Under the pieces are notes generated by a model that searched no databases, was not told the DNA's origin, and saw nothing but the letters and a program-made list of their open reading frames with translations. The translations under genes were made by a program, and so were the position numbers. From Pedobacter sp. UBA1654 (GTDB lineage: Bacteria; Bacteroidota; Bacteroidia; Sphingobacteriales; Sphingobacteriaceae), in the NCBI GenBank assembly GCA_002320935.1, contig DCLG01000091.1:53067-59757 (forward strand): a DNA stretch of 6,691 bases, in the 5' to 3' direction. Shown one piece after another: positions 1 to 6,679 of the stretch. Every line of letters begins with the position of its first letter. Within the stretch, counting starts at the first letter, position 1.

Positions 1-18
1 TGATCGGTTCATGATGAT

Positions 19-975
19 CTAATTGACCATGTAACTGATGAAAGCAATTTTTTGGCTATCGGGACTCCATGACGGAACATTAATGGTGCCCTGTCCACCA
101 TAGAACACGGGTGTCAGATCTTTAACAGTCTTTGTTTTTAAATCTAACAACCGCAACTTCACATCTTTGCCAAACAGGTGCTCCTGCTTTTGGTCTGATG
201 TATAAGCAATGTATACCACAGACTTGTTATCAGGTGCAGGATGTGGGAACCAGTTTGAATGCTCATCAAAGGTCAGCTGTTCAGGTTTGCTCCCGTCTGC
301 AAGCATACGCCAGATTTGCATATGCCCACTTCGGTAAGAATTGAAGTAGATGTATTTGCCGTCTGGACCATATTCCGGCCCATCATCCAGGCCTTCAGTA
401 GTGGTTAGGCGCTTTTCGGTTCCGCCTTCTACGGGAATGGTATAAACATCGAAATTTCCATTGCGTTCAGCACAATAAGCCAGCGTCTTACCATCAGGGC
501 TCCAGCCATGCCAATAAGAAGGCACCTCCGGCGTAATCCTCCTTGGCGTTCCACCTTCGATTGGAACGATGTATATGGCTGATTTATATGATTTTTTAGA
601 AGTATCCTGCTTCGCATTGTGACTAATTGCCAGCCACTTTTTGTCCGGTGAAATGCCATGGTCATTGTTGTTCGCAGTTGCAAATCCGGTATTTATAATC
701 CTGAGTTCTTTTGTTTTTAGATGCAGCTTATAAAGTTTCCCCTGACTATTCAATATCAGATAATTGTCGGGGTGCCAGTTGGGGGCTTCGAAATGTTGTT
801 TGCTGGCGAGAATGGTGTCGATTTTGCCGGTTTTTACATCCAACGTACTGATGAAACTAATTGTGTCTTTCTTTTTCTGCGCAAAAGCGGATGTCGAGAG
901 GCATAGTAGCAAAAACATGCATTGGACATACTTACTGTAGACTGCCGGGTCTTGGGGTGTTAAATTTAAGTTCAT
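19..975 (-). CDS. Secreted TolB/PD40-type beta-propeller protein
   Basis: The protein has 318 residues. A hydrophobic stretch at about residues 20-31 ends in AFA before Gln33, a signal peptidase I site, so export to the periplasm or surface is likely. The mature part holds six WD40-like/PD40 repeats with the W/G-SPDG-type turn, at about residues 62-75, 105-118, 155-168, 197-211, 241-256 and 299-313; several are followed by a strand and a GG-T-RLT segment. Six repeats fit a six-bladed TolB-like propeller. Proteins of this fold usually bind other proteins or peptides; no catalytic residues are visible and the partner is unknown. It is not a true TolB, since the TolB N-terminal domain and Tol-Pal neighbours are missing. 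I kept the first Met because it supplies the only positive charge (Lys15) before the hydrophobic core; starting at Met20 would leave none. The gene appears complete and stops with TAG at 19-21. Confidence 0.85.
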   Translation of the reverse strand: MNLNLTPQDPAVYSKYVQCMFLLLCLSTSAFAQKKKDTISFISTLDVKTGKIDTILASKQHFEAPNWHPDNYLILNSQGKLYKLHLKTKELRIINTGFATANNNDHGISPDKKWLAISHNAKQDTSKKSYKSAIYIVPIEGGTPRRITPEVPSYWHGWSPDGKTLAYCAERNGNFDVYTIPVEGGTEKRLTTTEGLDDGPEYGPDGKYIYFNSYRSGHMQIWRMLADGSKPEQLTFDEHSNWFPHPAPDNKSVVYIAYTSDQKQEHLFGKDVKLRLLDLKTKTVKDLTPVFYGGQGTINVPSWSPDSQKIAFISYMVN

Positions 976-1006
976 ACGTTAGAAGGGGTTGAAAACGCGT
1001 CCGAAT

Positions 1007-1037
1007 TGAAAATAACAGGTTAGTTGCAGTTAATCAA
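1007..1037 (-). promoter_or_regulatory. Weak candidate promoter for the propeller gene
   Basis: Read on the minus strand, TTG (1035-1037) is followed after 20 bases by TATTTTCA (1007-1014). This loosely resembles the Bacteroidota -33 TTG and -7 TAnnTTTG elements, but the last two bases of the -7 box do not fit. The leader would be about 25 bases. The divergent gap 976-1160 also holds an imperfect 7-bp hairpin (1064-1070 with 1077-1085) of unknown meaning. Confidence 0.2.
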
Positions 1038-1160
1038 TTTACAAACATTTTTAAGATATACGAGGATCAAGTGGCGTTGATATCCGGTTTCTTTCCGTAG
1101 TCCCATAAAGATTGACATTGGGTTTAAGAAGTGTCGTGTAAAAATTCTTTAATTTGTGGC

Positions 1161-1565
1161 ATGAACTACTTTCTAGTAAAATCTGAACCTTTTAAATATA
1201 GTTGGGAAAAATTTAATGAAGATGGACGTACTTTCTGGGATGGTGTAAGGAACTACCAGGCCCGGAACAATATGAAGGAGATGAGTGTGGGCGATCTTGT
1301 ACTTTTCTATCACAGCAATGAAGGCAAATGTGTAGTCGGCGTGGCCAAAGTGGTAAAAGAGTATTATCAGGATCCAACTACTGAAGATGCAAATTGGGTG
1401 GTTGTGGATCTGGCTCCTGTAGAAAGCTTAAAAAATCCAGTTACACTTGCGCAAATCAAGGCGGAGGAAAGTCTTGCAGACATTGCATTGATTAAGCAGG
1501 GCAGGCTTTCGGTTATGAAGTTGAAAGAAACAGAGTTTGACAAAATTCTGGAAATGTCCCAATAA
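1161..1565 (+). CDS. EVE domain protein
   Basis: This is a 134-residue stand-alone EVE domain (PUA-like fold, former DUF55, related to eukaryotic thymocyte nuclear protein 1). Family signatures are the N-terminal strand YFLVKSEP (residues 3-10), the block WDGVRNYQARNNM (26-38), and VGDLVLFYHS (43-52), which forms part of the binding pocket. EVE domains are thought to recognise modified bases in DNA or RNA; no substrate can be read from this sequence. I chose the ATG at 1161 rather than the in-frame ATG at 1131, because EVE proteins normally begin M-x-Y/F-W/F-L-V-K-S-E-P and the 10 extra residues look like translated leader. The length is normal for the family. No nuclease or McrB-like partner lies beside it, so nothing here ties it to restriction. 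The protein should be cytoplasmic. Confidence 0.9.
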   Translation: MNYFLVKSEPFKYSWEKFNEDGRTFWDGVRNYQARNNMKEMSVGDLVLFYHSNEGKCVVGVAKVVKEYYQDPTTEDANWVVVDLAPVESLKNPVTLAQIKAEESLADIALIKQGRLSVMKLKETEFDKILEMSQ

Positions 1566-1600
1566 TGTTTACCATATTCTGACAATTTAAAAACAATTTA

Positions 1601-1629
1601 TTGTATAGCGGGTTTTATTCCTATCTTAG
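1601..1629 (+). promoter_or_regulatory. Candidate Bacteroidota-type promoter
   Basis: TTG (1601-1603) is followed after 18 bases by TATCTTAG (1622-1629), which matches TAnnTTTG at five of six fixed positions. It lies 15 bases upstream of the ATG at 1645, giving a leader of roughly 10 bases, and no Shine-Dalgarno sequence is present. The spacing is slightly short for this promoter class. Confidence 0.35.
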
Positions 1630-1644
1630 GGTACAATCCATTAT

Positions 1645-2214
1645 ATGAGAAAACGACTTTATCAAATATCCACTGCCGTATTGTGCTTTGTAGCACTTAA
1701 CGTTTCTGCACAGGTAAAGCCATATCTAGCAATCGTTCGTACTTCGGGTGAAACTGTAAAAGGAATATTATACCGGGTTTCAGCAGATAGCATTTGTATC
1801 AAGACTGATCAGTCTAAAATGTCGTTCTGCCCGACTACGGTTAAAACGATCAAGATCAAAGAAATCAGTAAAAATTCCAAGTATCAGAACTATATCAACC
1901 ATGATCCTTATCAAGCAAGATTTATCAAGGTTTCGAAGAAAATGAGGCCCGTAAGGAGTTGGGGTGAAAAAGATCCGACTATAGAAGAGGAAATAAGCGG
2001 AAGAATTATAACGGGTGTTTATAATGCAGCGCTAAATGGTATTGCCTCATCTTTCGGGATTATGAGCGGCAATTCAAAATTCTTAAATATTAACTATGAT
2101 AAGCTGAGTTACAGTCGTGAAATGAATAGTCTTAAAAGTTATTCAATTGAAAAGCAACTCAGCACCCAAGCGGTAAATGGATCAGGGACACCCTCTTTAG
2201 CAAAGGGTAACTAG
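1645..2214 (+). CDS. Secreted protein of unknown function (189 aa)
   Basis: I do not recognise this protein. The N terminus is a clear signal peptide: a basic start (Arg2, Lys3, Arg4), a hydrophobic core to about residue 20, and VSA before Gln23. Residues 28-73 look like a small beta-rich module: a strand, a T/S-G-E-turn, then hydrophobic strands around GILYRV, SICIKT and VKTIKIK. It contains two cysteines (51 and 62) that could pair in the periplasm. After a basic stretch (92-104), residues 117-139 are glycine-spaced and hydrophobic (Gly119, 124, 132, 138), which could pack against a membrane or self-associate. The C-terminal 30 residues are Ser/Thr-rich and probably flexible. It has a good start and a normal composition, so I regard it as a real gene. 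It stands alone: 79 bases after the EVE gene and convergent with the thioesterase. Confidence 0.75.
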   Translation: MRKRLYQISTAVLCFVALNVSAQVKPYLAIVRTSGETVKGILYRVSADSICIKTDQSKMSFCPTTVKTIKIKEISKNSKYQNYINHDPYQARFIKVSKKMRPVRSWGEKDPTIEEEISGRIITGVYNAALNGIASSFGIMSGNSKFLNINYDKLSYSREMNSLKSYSIEKQLSTQAVNGSGTPSLAKGN

Positions 2215-2230
2215 CAATCAGAATGATTGC
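2190..2230. terminator. Two small hairpins between convergent genes; possible bidirectional terminator
   Basis: GCAATCA (2214-2220), loop GAA, TGATTGC (2224-2230) is a perfect 7-bp inverted repeat. It begins on the last base of the upstream stop codon and ends 14 bases before the stop of the opposing thioesterase gene. Just before it, ACCCT-C-TT (2190-2197) can pair with AAAGGGT (2202-2208) with one bulged base. Neither is followed by a proper T tract, so intrinsic termination is uncertain; position is the main support. Confidence 0.4.
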
Positions 2231-2244
2231 AGATGAAGGCTGTA

Positions 2245-2766
2245 TTATTCTTTAAAGAACAGCGCCCTAAGTTCCGCTGCATCATTTGGGTTCATTTTCC
2301 CTGCCAGAATCAATCTAAGTTGGCGGCGTCTTAAAGCACCATCATAAAGTTCAATTTCGGGAGCCGACTCTGGCACTAGTTCAGGTACAGGAATTGTACG
2401 TCCACCCTGATCTATAGCCACAAAAGTATAATAGGCCTCATTTGATTTTACCCGCCCTCCGGTAGGTATATTTTCCGCCCAAACATCCAATCGAACCTCA
2501 ACAGAAGTGTTAAATGCACGGGTAACCTTTGCTTCAATGGTGATTACATCGCCGAGTTTAATTGGCTGCTTAAAGGAAACATTATCTACGGAAGCTGTAA
2601 CCACAATGCGGTTGCAATGTTTCTGTGCAGAAATTGCAGCGGCAATGTCCATCCAGTGCAACAGCCTTCCACCCATCAGGTTGTTTAAGGTATTCGTGTC
2701 ATTGGGTAATACCAACTCATTCATAATGGTAAAAGAATGACTTGGACTTTTAGTTTTTAAACTCAT
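2245..2766 (-). CDS. Acyl-CoA thioesterase, hotdog fold (YciA/BACH-like)
   Basis: This 173-residue cytoplasmic enzyme should hydrolyse acyl-CoA thioesters to free acid and CoA. The family signature is at residues 21-40: PNDTN, then N-x-x-GG-x-L-x-x-WMD, where the last Asp (40) on the central hotdog helix is the likely catalytic acid by analogy with YciA and cytosolic acyl-CoA hydrolases. The segment VTASVDNVSFKQPIKLGD (about 56-73) and the following strands complete a single hotdog domain. The C terminus adds a charged helical tail (about 142-173) rich in Arg and Leu. One hotdog domain means it must act as a dimer or hexamer. Substrate length cannot be read from the sequence. The Met at 2766 is kept because homologues have a short N-terminal extension before the T-I-M-x-E-L-V-L-P strand; Met15 is a possible alternative. 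Confidence 0.9.
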   Translation of the reverse strand: MSLKTKSPSHSFTIMNELVLPNDTNTLNNLMGGRLLHWMDIAAAISAQKHCNRIVVTASVDNVSFKQPIKLGDVITIEAKVTRAFNTSVEVRLDVWAENIPTGGRVKSNEAYYTFVAIDQGGRTIPVPELVPESAPEIELYDGALRRRQLRLILAGKMNPNDAAELRALFFKE

Positions 2767-2773
2767 ATTCCCG

Positions 2774-2781
2774 CAAAAGTA
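2774..2781 (-). promoter_or_regulatory. -7 element TACTTTTG of the thioesterase promoter
   Basis: The minus strand reads TACTTTTG, an exact match to the Bacteroidota -7 consensus TAnnTTTG, with its end 7 bases from the ATG at 2766. Transcription from it would give an almost leaderless mRNA. No TTG is seen at the expected -33 distance. The 77-base divergent gap 2767-2843 must also hold the amylase promoter: on the plus strand TGTTTTTG (2807-2814) is a poorer match, with TTG at 2788-2790 too close at 16 bases. Confidence 0.4.
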
Positions 2782-2843
2782 AACAAATTGTAGTACATCA
2801 TGTTATTGTTTTTGCTTCGCTCAAGGGGAAGTTAAACATAGGA

Positions 2844-4337
2844 ATGATCAATCAAACACTAGTGCAGTATTTTCATTGGTACTACAATGAAGAAGAGAAG
2901 TTGTGGAATAAAGCCAAAAAAGAGGCAGCGCACCTTGAAGACCTGGGCGTAACCATGGTCTGGTTTCCGCCGGCATATAAATCCACAGAAGGTGCAAATT
3001 CTGTAGGCTACGATTGCTACGATCTTTACGATCTTGGCGAATTTGATCAAAAGGGTAGTGTAGAAACAAAGTATGGATCCCGTGATGAATATATCGCAGC
3101 GATAAAGACGCTTCAGGAAAAGCACATTACGGTCATGGCCGACGTAGTGCTGAACCATAAGGCAGGTGCTGATGAACTGGAGAAAATTCCGGTGCGCAGG
3201 GTAAACGCCCACAATCGTGAGGAATTTGTTTCAGACGTTTTCGAGATTGAGGCATGGACAAAGTTTACCTTTCCCGGCCGGGCAGGTAAGTATTCAGACT
3301 TTATCTGGGATTTCCATGCATTCAGTGGTATAGACTGGGCGGCTGATATTCAAGAAGAAGGGATTTTTTCCATTCAGAACATGTACGGAGATGGATGGGA
3401 CCAGGTGCCATCAGGGGAGTTTGGTAACTATGATTATTTGATGTTCAATGATGTCGATTTCAGGAATCCCGCTGTTCGGGAAGAGTTGAAACGCTGGGGT
3501 GAATGGTACTATAAAACTTGTGGCATGAAAGGTTTCCGTTTGGATGCCGTGAAACATGTGGCTGCGGATTTCCTAAATGAATGGATTGACCATATGAATG
3601 CCACATTCGACGAGAAATTCTTTATTGTAGCAGAGAATTGGGTAACAGCACAGGTTGAAGAACTCCATACCTATATTGAAGAAACGGGCGGCAGAATGCA
3701 GCTTTTCGATTCAATTCTACATACCAATTTTTATCTGGCCGGTATCGCCGAGGAAAGTTATGACTTAAGTACAATCTTTGATGGAACGCTGACACAAACA
3801 CACCCCTTTTTATCAATCACATTTGTAGATAATCATGATTCTCAACCGCTGCAAGCATTACAGTCTTACGTAGAATACTGGTTCCGGCCTTTGGCTTATG
3901 CCCTGATCCTTTTACGTGAACATGGTATTCCCTGTATCTTTTACCCGGATCTATATGGTTGCAAATACACGGATAAAAACGAAGCAGGGGAGGAAGTAGA
4001 GGTTGAGCTGGTGGGTTTACCAAACCTGCACACCATCGGCCGGGTCAGAAAGTTTCTGGCCCATGGTTTACAAAGGGACTACTTTGATCATCCGAATTGT
4101 ATAGGCTGGACACGTGAAGGTGATGATGAAAATCTGAACTCCGGATTAGCGGTTGTGATGAGCAATGGTGATGACGGTATAAAACGGATGGAAGTTGGTG
4201 TTCGACATGCAGGTAAACCATTTACAGATATATTAGGTCACAGGTCTGAGCAGATACTAATTGATGAGCAGGGCTGGGCAGACTTTTCCTGCAATGCAAA
4301 AGGTGTTTCTATCTGGACGTCTGGCTATAACCAATAA
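2844..4337 (+). CDS. Cytoplasmic alpha-amylase, GH13 subfamily 5
   Basis: The 497-residue enzyme should cleave internal alpha-1,4 bonds of glycogen, starch or maltodextrins with retention of configuration. The (beta/alpha)8 barrel starts at once with QYFHWY. Region I is [11 protein letters not shown] (from 100). Region [11 protein letters not shown] (230-238) carries the nucleophile Asp234. AENW (263-266) holds the acid/base Glu264, and FVDNHDSQP holds the transition-state Asp332. These spacings (30 and 68) nearly match the liquefying Bacillus amylases. Asn104, Asp203, Asp205 and His238 fit the conserved calcium site, in a long domain B (about 105-205). The C-terminal beta domain ends with VSIW. 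There is no signal peptide, so it acts in the cytoplasm like E. coli AmyA, not on the surface like SusG. No sus or maltose genes are adjacent; a role in glycogen or imported dextrin turnover is an inference. The gene is complete; its last 29 bases overlap the opposing plug gene. Confidence 0.95.
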   Translation: MINQTLVQYFHWYYNEEEKLWNKAKKEAAHLEDLGVTMVWFPPAYKSTEGANSVGYDCYDLYDLGEFDQKGSVETKYGSRDEYIAAIKTLQEKHITVMADVVLNHKAGADELEKIPVRRVNAHNREEFVSDVFEIEAWTKFTFPGRAGKYSDFIWDFHAFSGIDWAADIQEEGIFSIQNMYGDGWDQVPSGEFGNYDYLMFNDVDFRNPAVREELKRWGEWYYKTCGMKGFRLDAVKHVAADFLNEWIDHMNATFDEKFFIVAENWVTAQVEELHTYIEETGGRMQLFDSILHTNFYLAGIAEESYDLSTIFDGTLTQTHPFLSITFVDNHDSQPLQALQSYVEYWFRPLAYALILLREHGIPCIFYPDLYGCKYTDKNEAGEEVEVELVGLPNLHTIGRVRKFLAHGLQRDYFDHPNCIGWTREGDDENLNSGLAVVMSNGDDGIKRMEVGVRHAGKPFTDILGHRSEQILIDEQGWADFSCNAKGVSIWTSGYNQ

Positions 4338-5562
4338 GTTCTTGCCAGCGGCTGCCAGGGTTTTTGTAGTAGACAAAGACCTGGTAGCTGTTGTCTGTCT
4401 CGAAGTAGGAACCTTCTAATGCGGTATCATCAATTACGCCGCTTTTTAAGTCCTTAACCACATACTTGTAGTCATAAAGCCCTTGCTTGAGCTTCAAAGT
4501 GATCATAAATTTTCGTGAAGCCAGGTCATACTGCATTTTGTTATCTGCTGAAAGCAGATAATTGTTAAATCGTCCGACCACGTAGATTTCTTTGTTCTCC
4601 ATGTTCCGGCCCGGAGACATGGTAAAGGTTACATAAGCGTAATCACTTTCTGTATTTTCATCCCGTCCATCCTGGTTGCGAATAAAAAAGTTTCCATTTT
4701 CGTCGAAAATCCTGGCGTATTTACCTGTTGTTTCAACATCGGGAAACAGGCTGACCACATTGATGGTGTCTCGTTGGATATTCTGTACATGTTCTGCTTT
4801 TGTACGAAGGCTGCGAATGTCGAACTTACGGAACTCATTACCCCCACTGAAATCATTTGTGTATGGGTCTTTGTAACTGAGTTCTCCAGGCTTAATCGCC
4901 GAGGGTTTAGTGGTTGTCTGGGCAGTGTAGGGGATGTTATTCTGCAGCACAACTACTTTGATATCAGCAGCGGGGTTTTGAATGGAACCCGAATAAAATA
5001 CATTGACATTGACTTTCTGGTTGCTGCTACGCAGAGGCACCTGCATGCTTGGTAGTATGGCCAGGCCTGGGTTTACACGATTTTCCACCACGTAAAAACG
5101 TTGGGAGATTACAGGCTGCTTTATGTCGTTATCCAGGTAAACCTTCAACAGATAGTTGCCGGAAATTTTTGGACTGATCTGTTGGTTAGGCAGCGTTAAA
5201 CGATAATGAGAATACTTCTGTAGTGTATTGGAGGAGTACTCATAATCGAGGATGCGATCCTCGGAAAAGCTCTCCAGGTAGTCAATTGGGGATAGATTGG
5301 AAGGCTTCCAGTCATTTGTGTGATGCTCGATGGTGTACCAGTAGTTTTTACTGCCCCCTTCAAGATCGTCGAAGCTGAAGATCAGCCTTTCAGCTGATTT
5401 AAGATTAATAACTGGGATGGATTGCTCTTTTTGTTCGTTGTAACACAATACCGTCTTTATTTCGGGGCGGTATATTTTGTTTTCGGCAGTAAATGGCGTC
5501 TGTGCCATTCCGAGCTGAATACCTGTTGTGATTAAAAGGAGCAATCCAGCCAGTTTCTTCAT
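4309..5562 (-). CDS. Type IX secretion system plug protein (former DUF5103)
   Basis: The 417-residue protein has a signal peptide (Lys2-Lys3, hydrophobic core 4-17, GMA before Gln21) and should be periplasmic. It belongs to the family named after the Plug, which in Flavobacterium johnsoniae seals the periplasmic end of the giant SprA outer-membrane translocon when no substrate is passing. Family traits include the first strands with Y-R-P-E-I-K-T-V, the segment around residues 60-100 with W-Y-T-I-E-H and W-x-x-S-x-L, and repeated beta strands throughout. Residues 325-371 ([11 protein letters not shown] to [11 protein letters not shown]) form an Ig-like E-set module resembling glycogen-binding/CBM48 domains, a common feature of the family and not proof of sugar binding. 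The ATG lies one base after the TAA of the ABC-F gene, so the two are probably co-transcribed and translationally coupled. No other T9SS gene is in the window. Confidence 0.88.
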   Translation of the reverse strand: MKKLAGLLLLITTGIQLGMAQTPFTAENKIYRPEIKTVLCYNEQKEQSIPVINLKSAERLIFSFDDLEGGSKNYWYTIEHHTNDWKPSNLSPIDYLESFSEDRILDYEYSSNTLQKYSHYRLTLPNQQISPKISGNYLLKVYLDNDIKQPVISQRFYVVENRVNPGLAILPSMQVPLRSSNQKVNVNVFYSGSIQNPAADIKVVVLQNNIPYTAQTTTKPSAIKPGELSYKDPYTNDFSGGNEFRKFDIRSLRTKAEHVQNIQRDTINVVSLFPDVETTGKYARIFDENGNFFIRNQDGRDENTESDYAYVTFTMSPGRNMENKEIYVVGRFNNYLLSADNKMQYDLASRKFMITLKLKQGLYDYKYVVKDLKSGVIDDTALEGSYFETDNSYQVFVYYKNPGSRWQELIGYSQTSR

Positions 5563-5563
5563 A

Positions 5564-6619
5564 TTAACTTTCCAGTTCCATGATTTCGGAAGCTAATGCT
5601 TCCCATGATTTCTGCGCGGCGTCAAGCAGGTGCTTATCAGCCTGATATTTTTTATTGGTTTCGGCAAGTTTGGATTGATCACCATATACGGCTTTATCGG
5701 CGAGTTCGGCCTCTGTAGCTTTCAGCTGTGACTCCAGTCCTGCGATCTCTTTCTCGATGTTCTGCAGTTTATCGTTCAGCTTTTTCAGCTGACTTTGTGT
5801 AGATACCGGTTTATCCTGCACTTTAGGCTTTTCCTCCTTTTGTGCTTTTACAGGAATGGGTGTTGGTGCAGGCTGCACACGTTTACTGTTCCATTCTTCG
5901 TATTCTGCGTAGGTTCCAGGATATTCTTTGATGTCCATATTTTCGATGAACCAAATCTTGTTGGCAACATTATCCAGGAAGTACCTGTCGTGGGAAACAG
6001 CAATAAAAGTTCCTTCATATTTAATTAAGAACTCTTCTAACCATTGGATAGCTTTTAAGTCAAGGTGGTTGGTAGGCTCATCGAGTAACAGTACATCAGG
6101 CTGACCAAATAGAGCCTGCGAAAGTAATACTTTTACTTTATCTGAACCTTCAAGATCACCCATTAGCATGTAGTGAAGGTCATCTGAGATACCTAAACCG
6201 TTTAATAATGTCGCTGCTTCTGACTCAGCTTCCCAACCGTTTAGCTCTGCAAATTCACCTTCTAGCTCAGCGGCACGCATACCATCCTCATCTGAGAAAT
6301 CTTCCTTTGCATAGATAGCATCTTTTTCTGTTTTTACGTCATAGAGGCGTTTATTCCCCATAATTACAGTGTCAAGCACTGTATAATCATCGTATTCAAA
6401 ATGGTTTTGTTTAAGGACGGATAAACGTTCGTCCTTGCCCATTGATACGTTACCTTCTTGTGCTTCAATTTCACCAGAAAGAATTTTTAAGAATGTTGAT
6501 TTACCAGCACCGTTTGCGCCAATTAAACCATAGCAGTTACCTGGTGTGAATTTTATATTTACGTCTTCAAATAGTTTACGATCGCCATAGCGAAGACCTA
6601 CATTACTAACTTGAATCAT
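5564..6619 (-). CDS. Chimeric half-size ABC-F ATPase (Bacillales N half, Bacteroidota C half)
   Basis: The protein has 351 residues; ABC-F proteins usually have two ATPase domains and over 500. Visible motifs are Walker [10 protein letters not shown] (34-42), Q-loop Gln71, signature position LEGSDK (156-161, not LSGGE), Walker B LLLDEP with Asp180/Glu181, the NHLD D-loop (184-187) and H-loop His210. Residues 1-199 follow Bacillales YkpA almost word for word as I recall it, including the unusual signature. From about residue 200 the text changes to the end of the second domain of sphingobacterial Uup-like ABC-F proteins: [16 protein letters not shown], then [13 protein letters not shown], a Pro-rich linker (249-272) and a coiled coil (276-350). 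The YkpA interdomain linker and second P-loop domain are absent. Leu codons shift from TTA/CTT to CTG at the joint. The ATG at 6619 is chosen because the in-frame GTG at 6640 would place the ribosome binding site inside the protein. ABC-F proteins act on the ribosome; function of this fusion is doubtful. Confidence 0.85.
   Translation of the reverse strand: MIQVSNVGLRYGDRKLFEDVNIKFTPGNCYGLIGANGAGKSTFLKILSGEIEAQEGNVSMGKDERLSVLKQNHFEYDDYTVLDTVIMGNKRLYDVKTEKDAIYAKEDFSDEDGMRAAELEGEFAELNGWEAESEAATLLNGLGISDDLHYMLMGDLEGSDKVKVLLSQALFGQPDVLLLDEPTNHLDLKAIQWLEEFLIKYEGTFIAVSHDRYFLDNVANKIWFIENMDIKEYPGTYAEYEEWNSKRVQPAPTPIPVKAQKEEKPKVQDKPVSTQSQLKKLNDKLQNIEKEIAGLESQLKATEAELADKAVYGDQSKLAETNKKYQADKHLLDAAQKSWEALASEIMELES
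6011..6035 (-). other. Breakpoint between Gram-positive-like and Bacteroidota-like DNA
   Basis: The switch falls between Ile199 and about Glu202 of the ABC-F reading frame, between the Walker B/D-loop helix (WLEEFLI, Bacillales-like) and the strand leading to the H-loop ([12 protein letters not shown], Bacteroidota-like). The joint is in frame and at equivalent positions of the ABC fold. Leu codons towards the 5' end of the gene: 11 TTA, 8 CTT, 5 CTA, 2 CTC, 1 CTG. Towards the 3' end: 8 CTG, 2 CTT, 1 CTC, 1 TTA. Confidence 0.7.
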
Positions 6620-6626
6620 GCAAGTT

Positions 6627-6633
6627 CCTCCTT
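6627..6633 (-). promoter_or_regulatory. Strong Shine-Dalgarno site AAGGAGG
   Basis: The minus strand reads AAGGAGG, with the GGAGG core 7 bases before the ATG at 6619. It fixes this start. It is the only strong site of its kind before any gene here; the other six genes lack one, as is usual in Bacteroidota. This supports a Gram-positive origin for this end of the window. Confidence 0.9.
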
Positions 6634-6649
6634 TTTTCACAATGACACT

Positions 6650-6679
6650 AGTATATCATCAAATATGTTTCATAGTCTA
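6650..6679 (-). promoter_or_regulatory. Sigma-A-type promoter with extended -10
   Basis: On the minus strand TAGACT (6674-6679; four of six bases of TTGACA) is followed after 18 bases by TATACT (6650-6655; five of six of TATAAT), with TGA directly before it, the extended -10 motif typical of Bacilli. The leader would be about 24 bases. It has no TAnnTTTG element, so a Bacteroidota housekeeping sigma factor would probably read it poorly. Confidence 0.55.

Noticed and set aside
1..12. ATG on the minus strand at 12-10, six bases after the propeller gene's stop, as the start of a further gene
   Set aside because: Only four codons are visible before the window ends, so nothing supports a gene.
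1064..1085. Imperfect inverted repeat between the divergent propeller and EVE genes as an operator or terminator
   Set aside because: It needs a two-base bulge, has no T tract, and sits where no terminator is expected; chance is likely.
1131..1160. Earlier ATG start for the EVE protein
   Set aside because: EVE proteins start at the strand Y-F-L-V-K-S-E-P; the ten extra residues do not resemble the family.
2859..3212. Open frame of 117 codons on the minus strand inside the amylase gene
   Set aside because: It lies opposite strongly conserved GH13 coding sequence, its translation is Cys/Phe/Ile-rich without domains, and it is best read as a shadow.
4340..4366. GC-rich stretch followed by five T after the amylase stop codon as an intrinsic terminator
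   Set aside because: The complementary parts are only four bases long with a one-base loop, and the stretch is coding sequence of the plug gene.
6021..6028. Palindrome TTAATTAA at the breakpoint as a cloning or insertion site
   Set aside because: It encodes Leu-Ile-Lys in frame, as expected from AT-rich Bacillales codons, and no vector or repeat sequence flanks it.
6137..6154. Loss of the LSGGE signature as a sign of a decaying ABC-F pseudogene
   Set aside because: The LEGSDK-like variant is normal in the first domain of Bacillales YkpA, so it reflects ancestry and not decay.
6620..6640. In-frame GTG start at 6640 adding seven residues to the ABC-F protein
   Set aside because: The added codons consist of the ribosome binding site itself, and YkpA-type proteins begin M-I-x-V at the ATG at 6619.
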